Notes under the pieces: model-generated
What the model saw: the letters and a program-made list of their open reading frames with translations, nothing else
What the model was told of the DNA's origin: nothing
Database searches by the model: none
Shown: piece by piece, positions 52,236 to 63,213 of the stretch
How positions within the stretch are numbered: position 1 is the stretch's first letter
How the letters are laid out: each line of letters begins with the position of its first letter
DNA from: Aurelia coerulea
Lineage: Eukaryota; Cnidaria; Scyphozoa; Semaeostomeae; Ulmaridae
Reading direction: 5' to 3'
Length of the DNA stretch: 64,000 bases
NCBI GenBank assembly: GCA_039566865.1
Contig: CM076956.1
Coordinates: 13,465,511 to 13,529,510, forward strand
Made by a program: the position numbers and the translations under genes

Positions 52236-53714
52236 TTTGTGAAATAAGGAGCCACGTACCTTGGACATTAAGCTCCTTTAAGGGTGGTGCCAATCCTGAA
52301 AAAGTGTGATGGACAAGGGATAGAATAGATTGCCAGAAGGTATACATAACGTTTATACACCGTTTCTGCTTTAGAATAAATACCAACTAATAAATACGAA
52401 ATACGAATAAATACAAAAAGTGGGGTGGATATGCCCACCCCAGTCCACCACCTGGACCACTCATGAGCTTAGCATCAGTTGAAACTTGAAATCATTATCA
52501 TAACTGGCCAAGCACAATTTTCCTGTCAACACACATAGTCTTGGAAACAAATTACGCAAATATCTTGTATGGTAAAATACCCCCTGAGATTGAGATTATG
52601 GATGCATCAAAGCATTTTGCAACTGGTAAACGTCCCTAGTGAGATTTGTAAAAGAACATGTTTGCGTTATGAGTTATTTTGTTTTCAGGTAACAGCTGTC
52701 TTTAGATAGCTTTCATAAACAAGTATTAAGATGGTCACATCAAAAGGTAGCTTTTACCACTTAGGATATCAGCCTACTGCCTACGTACCCAAAGTGAAAA
52801 TTCTAAATTGCATACAATAAAACATAAAAATAAATTATGTTAAGTTACAAGTTTTTGAGTTCACCCATGCTGCTGGAATTTGATTAAATTTGCAGGGGAC
52901 TTTGCAGTCACATGCAAAAAAGATGGATAGCAAGGCAGCAGTCTAGCAATAAACTCACATTCCAAGTAACATGGCCCTAATAATAAAGGCATGTGCAACC
53001 AGTTCTGCTGGGCTTGGCCTATGAAGCAATCAGATTAGTTGAACTTAGGCCTTCGTCTCGTCTGTCATCATCTCGCAAATATATTTCTTACCTGTTTTTC
53101 CAGAGCTGTCAACGTTCAAAGGGTAAAGTAGATCGTAGACATTACCCTGATGAGCTGAGCTGTCGAGTTGATTGTCGCCTGTTTCCAGTTTCCTTTTTGT
53201 TTGCTTTGCTTCCGGTTTCTCTTTCGAGGAAAAATGGAATGGCTCATGGCTGTCACTAGTATCCAGACTTCAACCCCTTCAATCCCTTGTTTCCCTGTAG
53301 TGATTGACATATTTTCTGATTGTTATGGAATGGAATCGCCAGCACAGAGCGATATCAGACAAATGAAAGAAAATATTGAAATATATATGAAAATATTGAA
53401 ATTGACGAAAATGTCCAAGACTAGTCCAAATTAGTCAAAGTGCAAATTTAACAAAGAGGAAATGACGAGGTCTCAAAATTGGAGTGGCCAACTCATTGGC
53501 TATGCATGCGAAGGGGTTGTCAAGAGAAAACATATCAAAAAGTTCAGAAATGAATCGTTCTTTCAAAAAGACAAACAAGAGTGGCAAAGGAATGGTTGGT
53601 GGAACGAGATCACGAACACATGTGGGATGTGGACGCAGGCCTTTGGACCTGATTGCATCAGAAGAAACAAACATAGAGTCGCAATGTCTCTGAGTAGGGC
53701 AGTGTAGCATCACG
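52236..53714. other. Intergenic, no recognised gene
   Basis: Several overlapping ORFs between 52,990 and 53,713 lack domain signal. No TIR or tandem structure found. Confidence 0.4.
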
Positions 53715-53764
53715 AGAACGGGTCGCTGATTCGATTAGGTCATCTCTACGTCTGCGATCCCAGG
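53715..53764 (+). repeat. Fragment of the 25.4-kb SINE tail
   Basis: CTGATTCGATTAG..CTACGTCTGCGATCCCAG parallels CGATTAG..CTACTTCTGCGATCCCAG at 25,465-25,497, followed by GGTA repeats. Confidence 0.5.
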
Positions 53765-53774
53765 TAGGTAGGTA

Positions 53775-53943
53775 CAGAGACGTAGGAACCGGGGGGGGCA
53801 CTGGGCACACGTGCCCCCCCAAGATTTTGGAATAAACAAAGAAGTGCCCTTTTTATTTTCAGGAAGTGCCTCTTTAGCTTAATAAAATAAGTGCCCTTGA
53901 AGTGTCGTGCCCCTCCAAGTTTGAGATGCTGCCTACGTCCCTG
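53775..53943. mobile_element. hAT-like MITE (169 bp)
   Basis: CAGAGACGTAGGAACC and GCTGCCTACGTCCCTG ends; GGTAGGTA on both sides, though the site is inside a GGTA microsatellite, so the duplication is not conclusive. GTGCCCCCCC and GTGCCC tracts inside. Confidence 0.75.
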
Positions 53944-54029
53944 GGTAGGTAGGTAGGTAGGTATCATATTTAACGTGGCTAGCCTTCGAAAGTCTGAGAG
54001 AGACTTATTTCCAGCAGGGGCCACGGATG

Positions 54030-54195
54030 TTTTACCATCAACCCGCCGCAGCTACCAGATTTCCCTCACATGGCTCTGGTCGACCTGGGCTAGAGTTACG
54101 GACAGCGACCAAACTGTCCAGCACGGGATTTGAACCTCGGCCGTTCTGACCTTTGGTTTACGAGTCAGTCACCTTAACCACTCGGCCACACGCAT
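54030..54195 (-). mobile_element. tRNA-derived SINE (minus strand)
   Basis: Minus strand: GTGTGGCCGAGTGGTTAAGG (A-box), then a GACTCGTAAACC anticodon-like arm and GAGGTTCAAATCCC (B-box). An unrelated tail of about 90 bp follows. Head resembles a tRNA, but acceptor ends do not pair cleanly, so SINE rather than functional tRNA. Confidence 0.65.
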
Positions 54196-54258
54196 GGAGC
54201 AAATAACGCAGCGCTACTTCGCATTCACATATGGGCAGACGCTCAGATGGGGGGCTTC

Positions 54259-55200
54259 GATTTTTTTTTTTTTTTTTTTTTGATTTAATCCATATTTAAA
54301 GTTGGTATTTACAATAGTAATCATAAAAGTACTAATTCAAACCAACTATTTACAAAGAAATATACATTATACAAAAAACTATACAAAAAACTAGCGGCAA
54401 ATTTTGCAGGTGCATTTATCACCAGCCCAGTCTTTGATCCTCTTTTTGAAAGCCGAAAGTGTTGGCTCATTTTTGACACTATCATCTAGGGTATTCCAGA
54501 GTAGACTCCCTCTAAATGACAGTGATTCTTGCCCATAGCCCTGTGTCTTTATTTGTGGCAGTTTGCAAAGATTTTGTATCCTTAGATTATAACTTACATG
54601 TTTCTTTTCATGAAATTCCCATATAAGCGATGGGTTAAGATGATTCATGGACTTGTAGATTTCTGTCATTAATTTCTGCAAGTTTCTAACATGTATGCAA
54701 AAACTGCCACTTCGCGTGAGCAATGTTTCAAAGGGACATTCGTATTCTTTATAGAGGATCCGAAGAGCACGTTTGTGTGTGCGATCAATCTCTTTGTATG
54801 CACCTTTGTTGCAGAATAGCCAGATCAAAGGGCAATAATTGAAGTTCGACAAGATAACTGCGTTGCAAATTGTTAATGCCTGTTCTCTAGAAATATACAT
54901 ATTAAGCCTAGAAAAGGCACTGATTTTTTTGTTGACTTTTGAGCATAACGCTTTGACGTGATTGCTAAACTTTAATTTGTTGTCAATTTCAATCCCTAGC
55001 AATTTAACATGATCTGTTGCAGATAATTTGTTCTCATTGATGTTAAGTCGTAGTCCTCTCTGCCCTTTCAAGCCAAGGAACATTAGCTGGAATTTTTTTG
55101 GGTTTGCAACCATTCCATTGTTTGTAAACATCTGCCATCTACCATCTGCTCTCAATAGACCAATCTCTTTCTGCATGCAGCTCTTATGATTTAGCCACAC
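54259..55200 (-). mobile_element. 5'-truncated LINE with RT thumb/C-terminal region
   Basis: Open minus-strand frame 55,200-54,391 (269 aa) with LLGIEIDNKLKFSNHV, NAVILSNFNYCPLIW, RALRILYKEY and the C-terminal GDKCTCKIC. These are the post-catalytic blocks of LINE reverse transcriptases; the YADD-type catalytic part is missing. A 3' UTR ends in a poly-T run (plus strand 54,259-54,282), i.e. a poly-A tail. The intact frame suggests a fairly recent insertion. Confidence 0.85.
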
Positions 55201-56296
55201 TGTCTCGGTTATCTTTGAAGCCTTTGACGAGAATACAGGGACAACAATATCATTGGATCGGGCACAATCTCAGGCACAGCAAACTTGTAAAAAAAAGCAC
55301 TGGAAGGAAAACACCCGGGAAAAAGAGTTAGAGGAAGGACATATTAGAGGAAGAGGTGAAGAAATGATCTGAAAGAATAGTAAACCACTATGGTAACCAT
55401 GCTCTCTGCTATCTGTTTTCTCTCTGTCCACATCAATTTTCTGAATGGTCGAGAACAATGCAGGATAAGTAACGAACTTGACCTCGTTGTGAAGTTTACT
55501 GTTTTCTTTGGTTGTTTCAGTTGCTGCAATATTTTCACTCAAATAAACAAACTGACTTCTCAATGATGTAGACAGATACATTTAGTACAACTGAAAACTA
55601 AAAAAAACTTCGTAGTTTGTCCTCAGTTGAGTCAACTATAATAACAATAATAGGTGAACACATTAACGCCAGAATTTGCGTCCACACCAGTCCACATGAT
55701 CATTGGTCCGTGTGACCAACGTGTGACCATTATCCTTTGTTATGTCAAAGTAGTCTACAGCAACAAAAACTTTCTACCCTAGTTTCTATCCTATCTGCTT
55801 GTTATCTACTAGATTTTATCTACCAAGTAAATATATACGTATTCTATTTTCTATCTTGTAAACGTGGCTGAAAACAAATTTCTAACTTAGCCCTGTTATT
55901 CACCTTAAAGAACTTTATACATCATACATACATAGAGCTCAAATTTCATTGCATATACTATATACTGCATTTGTTCTGAACGACTGTTCCGATGGTCTGC
56001 AAGCAAACTTTTTGCTTTTTTTTATATATATCATCATAAAATATTAAAATATACAAAGCAACAACAGTTAAACTAGAATTGAGAAAAGAAAAAAAATATG
56101 TCGTTCGTAGCGAGAAAGGACACAAAGTCATCGAGTTCTCACTACGAACGACACTTACAACGGTTCAATACAACGACAGTATCTAGTCTAACAAAAAAAA
56201 AACGTTACAAAAATTAAGGTGTTCCAGGTGCGTCAAAGAAATATATCTCTGACTCACCTGTTGGGGTGCGCTGTGATTTGATGGTTCTATTTCTAG
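55201..56296. other. Intergenic
   Basis: Contains a 16-bp inverted hairpin at 56,100-56,152 (GTCGTTCGTAGCGAGA against TCTCACTACGAACGAC) and AT-rich sequence. No gene. Confidence 0.45.
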
Positions 56297-56690
56297 CCTA
56301 ATCGCTGTGTTGATTTGATGAAGGAAATGGTCGCTTCCAGAATTATTCTGTTCACAATCACATTTACGTTTGGGCTACCAAATAGTAGTAATTCGCAAAT
56401 AGTCTTACTATCCAAACTCTCAATGTCAATGCCAGGAAGGTCCCCAAGCTGACCAAGGAGATCTCTACGCTGTAATTCAAAGAGAGGGCAATGCAGGAGA
56501 AAGTGCTCGTTATCTTCTTTGCCTGTGCCACAAGCACAGATAGGGTCCAGGCATTGAAAATTATGCCTAAATTTGTGTTCATTTAAGGCACTAAAATTCA
56601 AACGAAGCTTGGTCAGAAGTCTAATACCTGCTATATCATGTATTTCATAAGTAGGCTTTTGAGCAGGCCCTATGATTCCCAGCAATTCCC
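56297..56690 (-). mobile_element. LINE C-terminal zinc-knuckle-like fragment
   Basis: Minus strand 56,685-56,293: LLTKLRLNFSALNEHKFRHNF, CLDPICACGTGKEDNEHFLLHCPLF, then LLFGSPNVN and ILEATISFI. The CxCxxxxxxxxHxxxxC arrangement is the usual end of many invertebrate LINE ORF2 proteins. Lies just downstream of the sulfatase gene. Confidence 0.8.
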
Positions 56691-56821
56691 AGCATGTGCA
56701 CAGGCTGTGTTCTTGATGTCATTTCATTCAGTAGGGACTTATAACATAACTATGAAATAATAGGCACACTTTTTCAAAATGACCTAAATCAAAGTCTACC
56801 AAGTAACCAGAATGACAACAC

Positions 56822-58666
56822 CTATGGAATTGATATGAGTTTGTGGGGAAACTTCTCTTTACAAGAACAAAACGGAAAATCGCAGCAATGTTGCAGCCAA
56901 GGAAGAAATGTCTTCAGTTTGAGCTGATTCGGGACATCTTTTATGGATGCTTTGTGGATTTCTATTGCAGCAAGTACCTCATTGGCAACTTCTCTCATCT
57001 CATAACTCTGGAGAGCTATTGGAGACCTCTCTCTGGGGTCAGAATACAATTCATAGACTAATGGTGGCTCGTGCACAGTGGTACTTGTGCCACTACAGTC
57101 ACAAACGTCTCTCACATGGCACATGTCCGTTCCTGGTGTAAAGTTGGGGCTGACAAAATGAAGTTTCCATGCTTTAGATCTCTTGCTATCTGAATATGTA
57201 ACAGCTTGCAGCGTTTTTGCACAATAGTGGTAAATGAATCGACTTGGAAAATTTTGTTCATCAATCTGCCCCATAAGGAGTCCCATGATATTTTCTCCAT
57301 CCAAAATCCTATTCTCCATAATTTCACCAGGTTCTATTTTTGTGACATCAAGTAAAGTTGGAAATAGGTCCAAGCTGCTTGTTGGAATGTTAACTCTGCT
57401 TCCAGGCTTTATTTTCTTTGGCCAGCTTGCAATTGTGGGAACTCGTATTCCACCTTCAAAACTTGTTGATTTCCCACCTTTAAATATTCCTTGAAAACCA
57501 CCACTGACTTCTCCATCTCTTGAAATTTCTTCCAGATGTGGACCATGATCAGAAGTGAAATACACTAAAGTGTCCTCCCTAAGGTTGAGCTCATCAATCT
57601 TCTTAAGGATCCTCCCAACGGCCCAATCCATTTCTTCAACATTGTCTCCATACCTGCCATGCCTGCTTTTGTTTGCAAAATGGTCAGTTGTAAACAGTGC
57701 AGTATGAACCTTGACAAATGCCATGTATAGCAAAAATGGTTGTTCTTTGTTTTCTTGGATGAAATGGAGTGCATCTGTAGTAAGCCTATGAGTAAGATCC
57801 TTCAGTATGACAGGTTGCTCAACTACTTTTTTGTCTCTCATCAAAATACAACCAAAGTATTTCCTTGCAACAGTCCTAATAACTGAAGGAACTTTAGCAT
57901 AGTGTGGTTCAGGAATGCGTCCCACTTTGATATGTGGATAGACTAATGCATAGTGCATTGTAAAAGCAAATACAGTAACAAACAGGAACCGAGCTATCAA
58001 ATCTAGCTTCCATGCAAAGTATAACAGGACAATCAGGGATACAGCTGTTGCAGAAAGCATTTTTAGATCAACATCAAAATTGCTGAACACAGCACCCCAA
58101 TCTTCACCACATGACCTCAAGTTTGTCAATGGCATTCCATAGAAATAGTCAAAGCCATGATTGTTGGGATGATGGCAGAAATCAAAGGAATGATTGCAGC
58201 TAACACCTAAATGCCATTTTCCAAAATACCCAGTCGTGTACCCATTTTGTTGCAGGACTTTTGCAAATGTTGTCTCATTCGGTGGCAAGCCTCCTTGAAC
58301 AGCTATTTTTGTAAAGACCCTACTAAAGCTGTCTCCATCTTCAGAAGCCATACCAGACCTTATTGCATAACGCCCTGTGAGGAATGCCGCCCTACTTGGG
58401 GTGCATAAGGACTCAGGGGCAAGGTTGTGATCTAATTGTACACCATCCCTTGAAAGTTGGTCAACGTTTGGTGTTTTTATTGTTGTGTTTCCAAAGCAGC
58501 CAATGTCGCCAATGCCAAGGTCATCAACAAGCAGAACGATGATATTTGGTCTTTGTTCGGGCCTAGCCTTCTCCTGGGCATTTGCCTCAAATTTATAAAG
58601 CATAGTGACAAGGACGAGGATCACAATTTTCACAATGAAAACAAGCTTTGCTATTGGTGCCATCAT
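56822..58666 (-). CDS. Steryl-sulfatase/arylsulfatase-like sulfatase, single exon
   Basis: 614 aa in one open frame, close to the usual 580-600 aa of the STS/ARSD/ARSE group. N-terminal signal anchor about 5-30; VDDLG (D48, D49) metal site; CTPSRAAFLTGR (C88), the formylglycine signature; GKWHLG (K150, H152); a hydrophobic hairpin about 203-242 like the two membrane helices of human steryl sulfatase; SDHGPH; KGGKSTSFEGG; C-terminal YELYSDPRERSP. All catalytic motifs are intact. Family reaction: hydrolysis of sulfate esters by a calcium-dependent lumenal enzyme, needing activation of Cys by the formylglycine-generating enzyme. The start is ATG-ATG at 58,666-58,661. Lack of introns may mean a retrogene. 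Sterol versus other substrate cannot be decided. Confidence 0.85.
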   Translation of the reverse strand: MMAPIAKLVFIVKIVILVLVTMLYKFEANAQEKARPEQRPNIIVLLVDDLGIGDIGCFGNTTIKTPNVDQLSRDGVQLDHNLAPESLCTPSRAAFLTGRYAIRSGMASEDGDSFSRVFTKIAVQGGLPPNETTFAKVLQQNGYTTGYFGKWHLGVSCNHSFDFCHHPNNHGFDYFYGMPLTNLRSCGEDWGAVFSNFDVDLKMLSATAVSLIVLLYFAWKLDLIARFLFVTVFAFTMHYALVYPHIKVGRIPEPHYAKVPSVIRTVARKYFGCILMRDKKVVEQPVILKDLTHRLTTDALHFIQENKEQPFLLYMAFVKVHTALFTTDHFANKSRHGRYGDNVEEMDWAVGRILKKIDELNLREDTLVYFTSDHGPHLEEISRDGEVSGGFQGIFKGGKSTSFEGGIRVPTIASWPKKIKPGSRVNIPTSSLDLFPTLLDVTKIEPGEIMENRILDGENIMGLLMGQIDEQNFPSRFIYHYCAKTLQAVTYSDSKRSKAWKLHFVSPNFTPGTDMCHVRDVCDCSGTSTTVHEPPLVYELYSDPRERSPIALQSYEMREVANEVLAAIEIHKASIKDVPNQLKLKTFLPWLQHCCDFPFCSCKEKFPHKLISIP

Positions 58667-60053
58667 GCTTTTAAACTAGTCTGCTGTGTCGATACAGAAT
58701 CCAGAGAAGAAGTTCATCCAAGCAGAGATTCACTTGACAGATCTACAGCGTACACAGTGCAAGTCCAATTCGCAAATAAAACGTAAATCTTATTGCGTAA
58801 GTAAGTTTTAATTTGTATTGAAAGGGTGTTTAAAAACCAAATTGAAACTTACTTTTGAATTATTGGAGCGATTCTACTGCATTTTGCCACTCTCGCTTCG
58901 CGTAACATGCATTTTGACTGACTTTTGTGGGCCAACAAAGATCGCAATTTTTCGCGCGCTAGTTTATGTCCGCGGGAAAACTCATTCGCCTCACTATCAC
59001 CAAGAGGCTTAAATATGGTACCGAGGTTAGCGCAAAATGGAACCCACGAGATCATAAAATTTTTCCAGCACAAGAAAGTCTAGCACACGTGGAGTTGTTT
59101 ATAAAAGATACCCTGAACTGAAGCGTTACAGGTAGGTGTTTACGAATAAAATCCCTGATTGGTGGGACTAAACATATATGTTGTTGATGATTGAGAAAAG
59201 TATTGACATTGTTTTGTTTTTAATCATTCTAATTTATTATCAGGCCCGAGAGGAGGTGGAGATACAGTAAGTGTAAGTAGGCCTAATAAATAAGTAGATG
59301 TTGTGGGCCTTAAAACTATTTACAATAGTTAAGTTAGTATTTTACTGCGAAACACTCCTACTGCCACTATGTATATGGTCGATTTGGAAATGTTGAACCA
59401 TTGGGCATTTTAAAAAGAATTTCTGTTTTGAAGAACCCATTCATTATTTGAAAAGCAATTGTTTACAAAAGAAAAGCATGTGAATGAAGTGACACCGTTT
59501 GATGAAAAGGCAGTGTTGTAATGAAACACAACAAAGCAACTCAACAAAGAAAAAACCACAACTGTATCTTCTATTTCTATTTGGTAGTTTCATTGGTGAA
59601 AGCTAGTTTGCTTCTTTGGCTATATGGTTTTTTTGTTTATACAGTATGTATACTATATGCAACTAAAAGCAACAGCTGATGTACAGTATTACGGCTGGCA
59701 AAATATAAGGGCTTTTTTACACATACAGTAAGAGGTACATTTTGGTTGTCTTTTCATTAGGGACACACGCTGTTTTTTAGGGATCTCTTTTCTGCCAATC
59801 CGCTCTTGGATCTTTCTATTGCTTGTTTTGTTAGTACACACGTTTTCTTTTTCCAGCTTCCGCGAGACAGACACCGCTGCCGACTTTAGCAGCTCTTAAC
59901 TCTGCGCTTTCTTTGATCTTCCCGTTGCCGCAAGGCTACACCCCTATTTTACACCTTTTATGACTTATTGTATTAATCAGGATCCCGCTTAGGCTATATT
60001 GTTTTGTATTGTTATTTCAAGGTCTATATGTATGCTCTGTCTAATTTGGAAAG
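58667..60053. other. Intergenic between sulfatase and NEPRO-like gene
   Basis: Shared upstream region of two divergently arranged genes. Short ORFs only; no convincing exon, repeat border or promoter motif found. Confidence 0.45.
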
Positions 60054-60160
60054 TTATTGCTGATGAAGGCTTACGCCGAAACGTTTACTCGAATGTGTTT
60101 TTCTTGACTACATATATCTTTTTTATTACATATTGCGAATGAGCTTATGAGAATATACAG
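60054..60160 (+). repeat. Copy of the 48.9-kb foldback arm repeat, with hammerhead-like core
   Basis: CTGATGAAGGCTTACGCCGAAACG (60,060-60,083), GAATGTGTTTTTCTTGA, then TTTATTACATATTGCGAATGAGCTTATGAG match 48,906-49,000 (GAATGTGTTTTTTTCTGA, TTTATTACGCATTG.AAGGAGCTTATGAG). Only one arm here. Stem I pairing is weak. Confidence 0.6.
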
Positions 60161-60226
60161 TAAGAGGTATGTACAGTCTGCTCGGCCTACTTTCTAGGTT
60201 GGTTTACCCTGGCAAGAAATTGACTG

Positions 60227-61243
60227 ATGATGGAAATAGACAACATCTTTGAATCGCAAGGTTTATCTGCCCTGGCACAGAAGACAAAAGGAATGATTGC
60301 CGCTAGAGTTGATGAAAAGTTGGAAAAGAGAATTGTGAATATGATTCAGATGCTAAGGGATGCAAACTTAAACTCTCAAAATAAGATTCTCACAATGGTG
60401 ATATACAAACATCATAATCAGTTACGCAAACAAAAATCTCTTCAATATGCTAAGAGAATTGCAAATTTAACAAGTAAGCTTGAAACTTTGAAGATTGTTT
60501 CTTTGCTTGAGTGTGTTAAAGACCAATTTAAGGATCAGCATCTTTTTAATCAGTTGAAAAATGGAGTAAATGAACCATCTAGCTCTACGGATACAGCTAA
60601 TGCAGTCAGACAATTGATTTGTAAATCTAAATTGACCAAAGAAATCTTGAAAAGCTGTGAAGTTGCCTTGTCATTGACCAGTACAGATCTTGGCTCAGGG
60701 ACATTTGTGACATTCTATACTTTCATATTTGCACACCTGAGCCGGATAGGTATAATAATGGCTTGCATTCATGAAGAATTCATAGAATTGTTCAAGTTAT
60801 TGCTGGAAGTTCAACTTGATGATGTCAGTTTAAAAGAGAATTTGAAAGTGTCGGCCAAAGAGCAGTTTAATTCCATGTTCTCAAGCAAATCGTCTCAAAA
60901 TGAGGTGAATAGGCCCAAGAACAGTAATATCTTAGAGGAGAATGAAGATGAATCATTGAAGGGTCAGTATTTAGAGGAGAATATTCATTTACATGATATG
61001 GGAGAAATAGTCCCAAGAAAAGCATTTGCTCGTGATGAGCAAGTCAACAGGACGAAAGCTGAAACTGCTGATGTTGAGCAGAATTATGTGGCTGCAAAGC
61101 CCAGAATTAAGAAAATTAGTAGGAAGGTTTCTAGACACAATTGCATTTGCTGGAAATGTTGCCAAAACAGAAGATTTTTCAGAAGAGCAAGACAAAGATT
61201 TTTGTTATGTCAAACAAGCCTTTGCCGGTTTAGTTGGAAATAG
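60227..61243 (+). CDS. NEPRO-like (nucleolus and neural progenitor protein) gene, 3' end probably frameshifted
   Basis: Open frame of 338 aa. Residues about 50-100 (ILTMVIYKHHNQLRKQKSL, then LTSKLETL) and about 140-200 (hydrophobic helices with FIFAHLSRIGIIMACIHE) match, by my reading, the N-terminal domain of NEPRO/C3orf17, a nucleolar ribosome-biogenesis-linked protein. From about 61,100 the translation becomes an unlikely Arg/Cys-rich run (CWKCCQNRRFFRRARQRF). In the +1 frame the same bases give RKLVGRFLDTIAFAGN...CYVKQAFAGLVGNSLLQN to a stop at 61,257-61,259, which looks like the next conserved block of the family. So either a 1-base indel at about 61,060-61,130 (assembly or real) or a decaying copy. 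Usual family length is over 500 aa; this is shorter. Confidence 0.6.
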   Translation: MMEIDNIFESQGLSALAQKTKGMIAARVDEKLEKRIVNMIQMLRDANLNSQNKILTMVIYKHHNQLRKQKSLQYAKRIANLTSKLETLKIVSLLECVKDQFKDQHLFNQLKNGVNEPSSSTDTANAVRQLICKSKLTKEILKSCEVALSLTSTDLGSGTFVTFYTFIFAHLSRIGIIMACIHEEFIELFKLLLEVQLDDVSLKENLKVSAKEQFNSMFSSKSSQNEVNRPKNSNILEENEDESLKGQYLEENIHLHDMGEIVPRKAFARDEQVNRTKAETADVEQNYVAAKPRIKKISRKVSRHNCICWKCCQNRRFFRRARQRFLLCQTSLCRFSWK

Positions 61244-61298
61244 TTTGTTGCAAAATTAACTATTTTAATTTGAGCTTGCTTTTGTTAATTGTTTTCAT

Positions 61299-61452
61299 CA
61301 GGGCCGTAGGAAGCTGCTTCTGATTGGGGGGGCAATTGTTCTTAAAACAATAGAGAACAATACATCTAATTAATACTTGTGACGTAGCACCATTGTTTTC
61401 AAAATTATTGGGGGGCTTGAGCCCCCCTGCCCCACCCCCTTCCTACGGGCCT
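61299..61452. mobile_element. hAT-like MITE with perfect 8-bp TSD (154 bp)
   Basis: CAGGGCCGTAGGAAG and CTTCCTACGGGCCT ends; exact duplication GTTTTCAT at 61,291-61,298 and 61,453-61,460. G-run on the left, C-run on the right. Confidence 0.9.
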
Positions 61453-61784
61453 GTTTTCATCATGCTCAATCCATTGCACCAAGCTTTGACCCATTGATAA
61501 TTGAAAGGACTTGACATCCGAGATTTGAAAATGAGGATAATGGAGCCTTGCCTTGGGCAACTTTTCTGGTGCTACACTCTTGACAATGCTGGAATCACAC
61601 ACATTTTGGCAAAGTTATTCCCAATAAGAGGTTACCAGTAAAATAAAGTGATGGTTATAAATTCTATTGATGCTGAATACATAGCAATCTGCACGAGTTT
61701 CATAATACAAGCTTGGTGGCAGTTAGGACCGTGAAAACTAATTTCCCGTTCCGCTAATAGAGGAAAGACAGTTCGCCTTTCCCC

Positions 61785-61935
61785 TCACGGACATTAAACG
61801 TAACTAAAGAATTAGTAGTGAACGCATTAAAATCTTTAAATGCATCGAAATCTCCGGGTGCGGATAGCATCCACCCTAGATTATTAAAAGAGTCAGCAGA
61901 AGTTTTCGCATTTCCTTCGTACTTGATTTTTAAGA
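61785..61935 (+). mobile_element. LINE reverse-transcriptase palm fragment
   Basis: TLNVTKELVVNALKSLNASKSPG then ADSIHPRLLKESAEVFAFP, the KSxGxDxIHPxxLKE block that precedes the RT fingers. Stops at ...KSLRN. Short dead piece. Confidence 0.8.
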
Positions 61936-62076
61936 GCCTAAGAAATTGAAATGGGAATTGAAATGAGAATGATCCCTGAGAACAGGGGCGCACATTCAAA
62001 TTTTGTTTGGGGGGGGGGTGTCAACATGCTCTGGACCGACTAAATTTTTTCGGACCGACTGAACGTATAGCAAGCA

Positions 62077-62440
62077 GCGGTGTGGCCAGGGTAAATTAAG
62101 TGGAGGTATTGAAACGAGGGGGTCCCCAGGAAAATTTTTGAGGCTACGCCCTTTATTCTGGCTCAAAATGCATCCCCCAATATCACGCTTGCCTTTAGCC
62201 ACAAGGAAACCTGGATCGTTTTGTGACAATTATGCTATAAATCAGCGCATGAGGAAAATTTTTGAAGAAAGATCCTTTAATTTGGCTTAGAATGCATCTC
62301 CCAATATCATGCTTGCCTTTAGCGACAAGGGAACCTTGATCGTTATGTGACAATTATGCTATAAATTATCGCACGAGGAAAATTTTTGAAGACAAATTCT
62401 TTACTTTGGCCGGAATGACATTCATAATATTGGGAGGAGG
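62077..62440. repeat. Second, shorter array of the 123-bp minisatellite (about 2.3 units)
   Basis: Shares GTGGCCAGGGTAAATTAAGTG at its head and the GAAGAAAGATCCTTTA..ATGCATCTCCCAATAT..GCGACAAGG unit with the 49.8-50.5 kb array. The TIRs of the big element are not seen here. Confidence 0.8.
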
Positions 62441-62497
62441 CTTAAAATAGATGCAGGAGTAGCGAGGAAACAGCGATATGTTTGAAAAGAAATCTGC

Positions 62498-62710
62498 TTG
62501 AATTCCATCTACAAAAGAATTTTTGAAATTGTATTCCACCTACGTTCTTCAAGTTTCGTAAACAAGTTGAATTTTCCTCTTTGCCTGTTTTTTCCTATTT
62601 TTCATATTATCCCAAAATCGCACAATGTAAACAAGAGAAAAGATGCTTGTTTACGAAACTTGAAGAAGGTATATGGAATACAATTCCAAAATTCTTTTGT
62701 AGATGGATTT
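62498..62710. mobile_element. Foldback element (about 213 bp)
   Basis: CCATCTACAAAAGAATTTTTG-AATTGTATTCC returns as GGAATACAATTCCAAAATTCTTTTGTAGATGG, and GTTCTTCAAGTTTCGTAAACAAG as CTTGTTTACGAAACTTGAAGAA. Arms about 80 bp. Confidence 0.8.
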
Positions 62711-63213
62711 AACCAGACTTCTTTCGAAAATGTTGCAAACTCCTTGCAACTAACTTTTCCTTCTGTTCTTTCTCCTCGCAGATACAAAACTTACTGAGTT
62801 GATAAATAAGGATTTATAGTTTGATTTAATTAATAGCTTTTTACTTTGTTTCAGTAGATTTTGAGATTTTGATTAAAAAATTAAACAAGGTAAAGTGTGG
62901 TTTGCGCAAATTTTTGCCCTAAAGTTTTCATGGAAAACTGCTGCAAAATTGTGAACGTTTCCAATTAGGCACAGGAAGAGATGGGTTGAAGACATCAATT
63001 CTAAGTCAATGAAAATGAAGGTTGCTAAAATATTTTCCTTTGGCCGCTAATTTATAAAAAACAACCATTATAAAATGCTCAACAATTCTGTTTAGCATCA
63101 ACTAACTTGGTAAGCCAAACAAAAGGGCGTATCCTTAAAGAAATTTCCAGGGGCTTCGCCTCCTTTTAACACTCTTCTACTTTATTTGCCCTGGCCATGT
63201 CGCTGCAGTGAAG
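62711..63213. other. Intergenic stretch without recognised features
   Basis: No gene or element seen; a short GGGGCTTCGCCTCC-type word near 63,150 recalls the GC-rich MITE interiors. Confidence 0.35.

Noticed and set aside
53435..53713. 92-aa minus and 81-aa plus ORFs
   Set aside because: Mutually overlapping, no domain signal, next to a SINE fragment; no way to prefer either.
54120..54195. Functional tRNA gene on the minus strand
   Set aside because: A- and B-boxes are good, but the acceptor stem does not close and a SINE-like tail follows.
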